DNA from: Polytrichum commune
Taxonomy: Eukaryota; Streptophyta; Polytrichopsida; Polytrichales; Polytrichaceae
Reading direction: 5' to 3'
DNA length: 64,000 bases
NCBI GenBank assembly: GCA_950295325.1
Contig: OX485804.1
Coordinates: forward strand, 42,954,429-43,018,428
In this document: positions 61,501 through 64,000 of the stretch, in pieces
How positions within the stretch are numbered: position 1 is the stretch's first letter
Layout: every line of letters starts with the position of its first letter
Made by a program: the position numbers and the translations under genes
The notes under the pieces: generated by a model
What the model was told of the DNA's origin: nothing
What the model saw: the letters and a program-made list of their open reading frames with translations, nothing else
Database searches by the model: none

Positions 61501-63838
61501 TTAGTGATTGACCTTCATCATTACCTTATGTGGACACCAAGGCACCTTATGATGCACATTGACAGTTATCAAACTTTTACTTCATGAGAAACCATAGGAT
61601 GATGCCAAGAAAATTAGAAAACTGCTGAAAAATCTTGGAAATAATCGGAGGTAAGAGATGATTTTAACCTCGTCAACATGGATGTTCAAAGATGCTAAGG
61701 TGTCAAAAATTTCAGACAGGATGCCGGACGCTGCATGGATGCCTGCTGATGAGGAATAAGGGGTTTCACCCAAACCTTCCCAGCTCTTGGACCTGTACAT
61801 AGAAGAAGTACCAGACTTCTTAATGACTCACACCCAAAAGTTCATTCCACTTTTGAGATCTAATTTTTGTGAAAGGTCACTCAAGCTGAATAAATCAAAG
61901 TCAAGAAGAACTTGGAATAGTACCCATTTTGCTTCAGAAGGTAGAAACCGATTTCAAACCCAGCGCGCATCACCTACCACACCAACCAATTCAACTTGTC
62001 ATTGAGATAACAAATGTTTCACCAGGGACATAATTACATTAGTTAAAAAATTATACATATTGCTCCCACCTTGAAGTATGAGAAGCAGGTCAATATCCTT
62101 CCTTACCAAATTATACTCCATGAAGAGGGTTTGTGCAAGGCGACGTAATGTTGTTCGAGGGCAATAATTCCATGGAATTCCGGGCTTTTCATGCATATCC
62201 ACAGCTACAAATGCATCTTCTTGGCACCTACACAACGGTGCAGGGAATGGTTCCAAAAATTGATGTTAACAAGAATCTTTGTAATACCATCTTCCATTCA
62301 AGTAGACACCACCAATCTCTATTTGGACATATTTAAACGTAAGACAACAACCGCCACTTGCTTATGATTCCTTCAAGAATTCAAAAGCGGTCTTGACGTC
62401 TTGACAAGGAACGCACCAGGGGACTCTGACTTTTGTGCTCAGGTCAGGCATAAGGCGAACCTCGCCGGTGCACGTGAGCCCAGACTTAGGAACAGGTGCA
62501 TCTATGCAGGATGGCATGGCCATAATGCATTTGGCAAGACCAACACCGTACTCCACCACCACTTCCTCAAAACGTTGAATCGGAACAACCTTTGTCATGA
62601 AACAACAAGTGGCAATTAGTTAGCCTCAAACATTACAATTTGGTTAGAGTTTGTTTAGGAAAGGATTATAAGCATGAAGGTTTATCTCAGAAGAGAGACA
62701 ACTTCACCTTGACTTCCTACCATTAGGCCATAGGACCAGTAGGCTTGAACAAAAACTCATATCCCGAAAACTATAAACACTAAGGATAGACTAAAACTCA
62801 ACCCTAAGGATGGAATGGCCATTCAGAAATACAGAAATACAGAAATGTGAAAAAAACTGACCAACAACACCACAACTGTCCTCAAATGAAAATTTGGGCA
62901 CACTAGGATTATCATGACAAAATTGACATTCAGTATCCTGCATGTCATATTGGTTATACAAGGTTAATCTCACACAAAAGAGACAAGATCACTCCCAATT
63001 CATACCATTAGCTCATACGAACTCTAGGCTTGAACAAAAAGTCATATCCCGCATTTCTCCATGGTCTCTCACATGAACAGACTATCAGCTCCATTCAAAA
63101 TCTCCAAGAAATCATTATTGCAAAACAAACTGACCAGCTACATCACAATTGTCCTTGATAAAAATTTGAGCACAGTAGCCTTATCAAGACATATTTTGAC
63201 ATTCAGTACACTGTAATAGCACTACAAGTACTGAGATCATCAGACATAGAGCTCTCATTTACTATATGCACTTTAGTGGCCACCTTCATGTGGCGATGAT
63301 GGATTTGGCAAACTGCTAAAACTCCAGAAAGCAAGGGCTGAATTTAGGTATGAAATTGCACATACCCTGCACCGTCGTTGTCCTGATACATCAGCAAACA
63401 TCAACCGAACTCGCTTCAATTCAACAGATTTCACAACAACCAGCTCTTGGGCATTAACCTCCAATGGTACTGGTGCTGGAACAGCCTCTGGACCAATGTA
63501 ATCTTTTGAGCTGCCAATCCCACTTTCAGGACCAGGTTTTGGGGTTTGAGGTGGGTTTGGCACTGGATCTGTTACTTTAAACTCAAACAAGGGCGGTCGC
63601 TCAACTTGCGTAGGAGGAATAATAGACTCTTGCAACCGTATCAAACTTTCGGTCGAATGCGAGCGTGAAAGTACTGAAAAACTGCGAGGAGGTTTGATTC
63701 CTTCCAGCTTGTAAAACTCGAGAGCATTTCGGCCCAAAATAAGCTCTCCAGCCGCAATGGCCTCCTCAAGGGTGAGGTCCCCGTTGTCATATGACTCACA
63801 TAAAACACGGGAGAGTATATCCCGTGACCACTTGGCCC
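58561..63838 (-). CDS. NodGS: FluG/NodGS-type glutamine-synthetase-like protein, C-terminal part
   Basis: Ten 3' exons: 63366-63838, 62417-62589, 62107-62227, 61924-61973, 61669-61792, 61062-61207, 60299-60487, 59708-59937, 59261-59406, 58561-58620. Phases join exactly into 569 residues, ending SRY. The family fuses an N-terminal amidohydrolase-like (nodulin) half to a C-terminal GS-like half. Here the end of the first half (SRVLCESYDNGDLTLEEAI) and the whole GS domain are present; the N-terminal ~280 residues lie beyond the right edge. GS landmarks: LMFADVSGQRRCR, GEVRLMPDLST, PGIPWNYCPRTTLRRL, AGFEIGFYLLK, PYSSSAGIHAASG, SAADNLTLVKE, EFMGGIFHHLPAIHAFTAPL, DGTANPHLGLAAILAAGIDG. Several canonical ligands are replaced (see findings), so it is probably not an active ligase. 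Plant homologues are linked to root development and defence signalling. Confidence 0.92.
58990..59075. repeat. Near-perfect hairpin in last intron of NodGS-like gene
   Basis: An 86-bp inverted repeat. The arm GTAAGGGTATCAAAAGAAAA CTTTGAACTTGAT is mirrored with a single mismatch (GGGTATC against GGGCATC) around a short loop. It could be a small MITE or a hairpin RNA. Confidence 0.8.
59460..59640 (-). repeat. Copy of the common dispersed repeat inside NodGS-like intron
   Basis: On the minus strand it carries GGACCTAGAGTAGTTAGC, CCAATCTCTTTAACCACATG, CCACTCGAATATAGGTATCC, the ordered core of the family seen throughout the intergenic DNA. Confidence 0.7.
62680..63225. repeat. Tandem duplication in NodGS-like intron
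   Basis: Two direct copies of about 270 bp (62680-62960 and 62972-63225). They share AGGCTTGAACAAAAACTCAT against AGGCTTGAACAAAAAGTCAT, AACTGACCAACAACACCACA against AACTGACCAGCTACATCACA, and TTGACATTCAGTA near the end. It lies between the first two exons visible here. Confidence 0.75.
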
Positions 63839-64000
63839 CTACAATAATTCAATCACGCAGTAAACCATTTAAACTTTTTGACAACCAAGAAAAGTAAATT
63901 TCCCCTTCCATAAGAATTATGCATGGAAAACTGTCCTGCATACAGCTCAAATTAGAGGCCTTACGCTTTTTTTTATTGATTGTTAAGCTACCTGCCCCTT

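Noticed and set aside
1-63838. Nitrogen-regulation gene cluster (NLP plus NodGS)
   Set aside because: The two genes are 56 kb apart with unrelated genes between; the association is most simply chance.
1-64000. CRISPR arrays, tRNA or rRNA genes, bacterial operons
   Set aside because: No regularly spaced direct repeats with unique spacers, no tRNA T-loop box with matching acceptor stem, and introns throughout the genes exclude a prokaryote.

Overview
This is nuclear DNA of a land plant. The evidence is four plant-type, intron-rich genes: a NIN-like (NLP) transcription factor, a U-box/ARM E3 ligase of the PUB42/43/44 group, an importin-9, and a FluG/NodGS-type glutamine-synthetase-like protein. 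All four lie on the minus strand and are separated by long, AT-rich, transposon-rich intergenic DNA. Introns are mostly 80-1100 bp, with GT-AG borders and one likely GC-AG intron. The species cannot be named from sequence alone. Modest introns combined with 15-20 kb gene deserts and the repeat families seen would suit a non-flowering plant (bryophyte or lycophyte), but this is an inference. No tRNA, rRNA, CRISPR array or prokaryotic feature was found.

Layout. 1-2.5 kb: 5' part of the NLP gene, which runs off the left edge before its RWP-RK and PB1 domains. 2.5-22 kb: no gene, filled with short non-autonomous elements (CACTA-like MITEs at 14.2 and 19.4 kb, a TIR element at 15.1 kb, a 496-bp TIR element at 17.6 kb, many copies of one dispersed repeat) and microsatellites. 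22.4-27.2 kb: complete five-exon U-box/ARM gene with a fold-back element in its last intron. 27.8-29.4 kb: degenerate tandem repeat with a unit of about 330 bp. 29.9-33.5 kb: 5'-truncated non-LTR retrotransposon on the minus strand, with RT thumb, RNase H, CCHC knuckle and restriction-like endonuclease in one stop-interrupted frame. It abuts a broken PIF/Harbinger transposon (33.5-35.7 kb). 36-43.4 kb: repeats, including a deletion derivative of a hAT transposon with a perfect 8-bp target duplication (40.6-41.3 kb). 43.4-56 kb: complete 22-exon importin-9 gene. 58.6-64 kb: 3' ten exons of the NodGS-like gene, which runs off the right edge.

The genes do not form an operon-like unit. Two concern nitrogen (NLP: nitrate response; NodGS: GS-like signalling protein), but they are 56 kb apart and I attach no meaning to that. 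The most notable points are: (i) the GS domain of the NodGS-like protein lacks several canonical metal and substrate ligands although its reading frame is intact; (ii) the LINE combines RNase H with a C-terminal RLE, an arrangement known from Dualen/RandI; (iii) the hAT derivative has CCCATG/GGGCAT subterminal arrays and a surviving dimerisation domain; and (iv) several repeat families can be defined here by their own copies.
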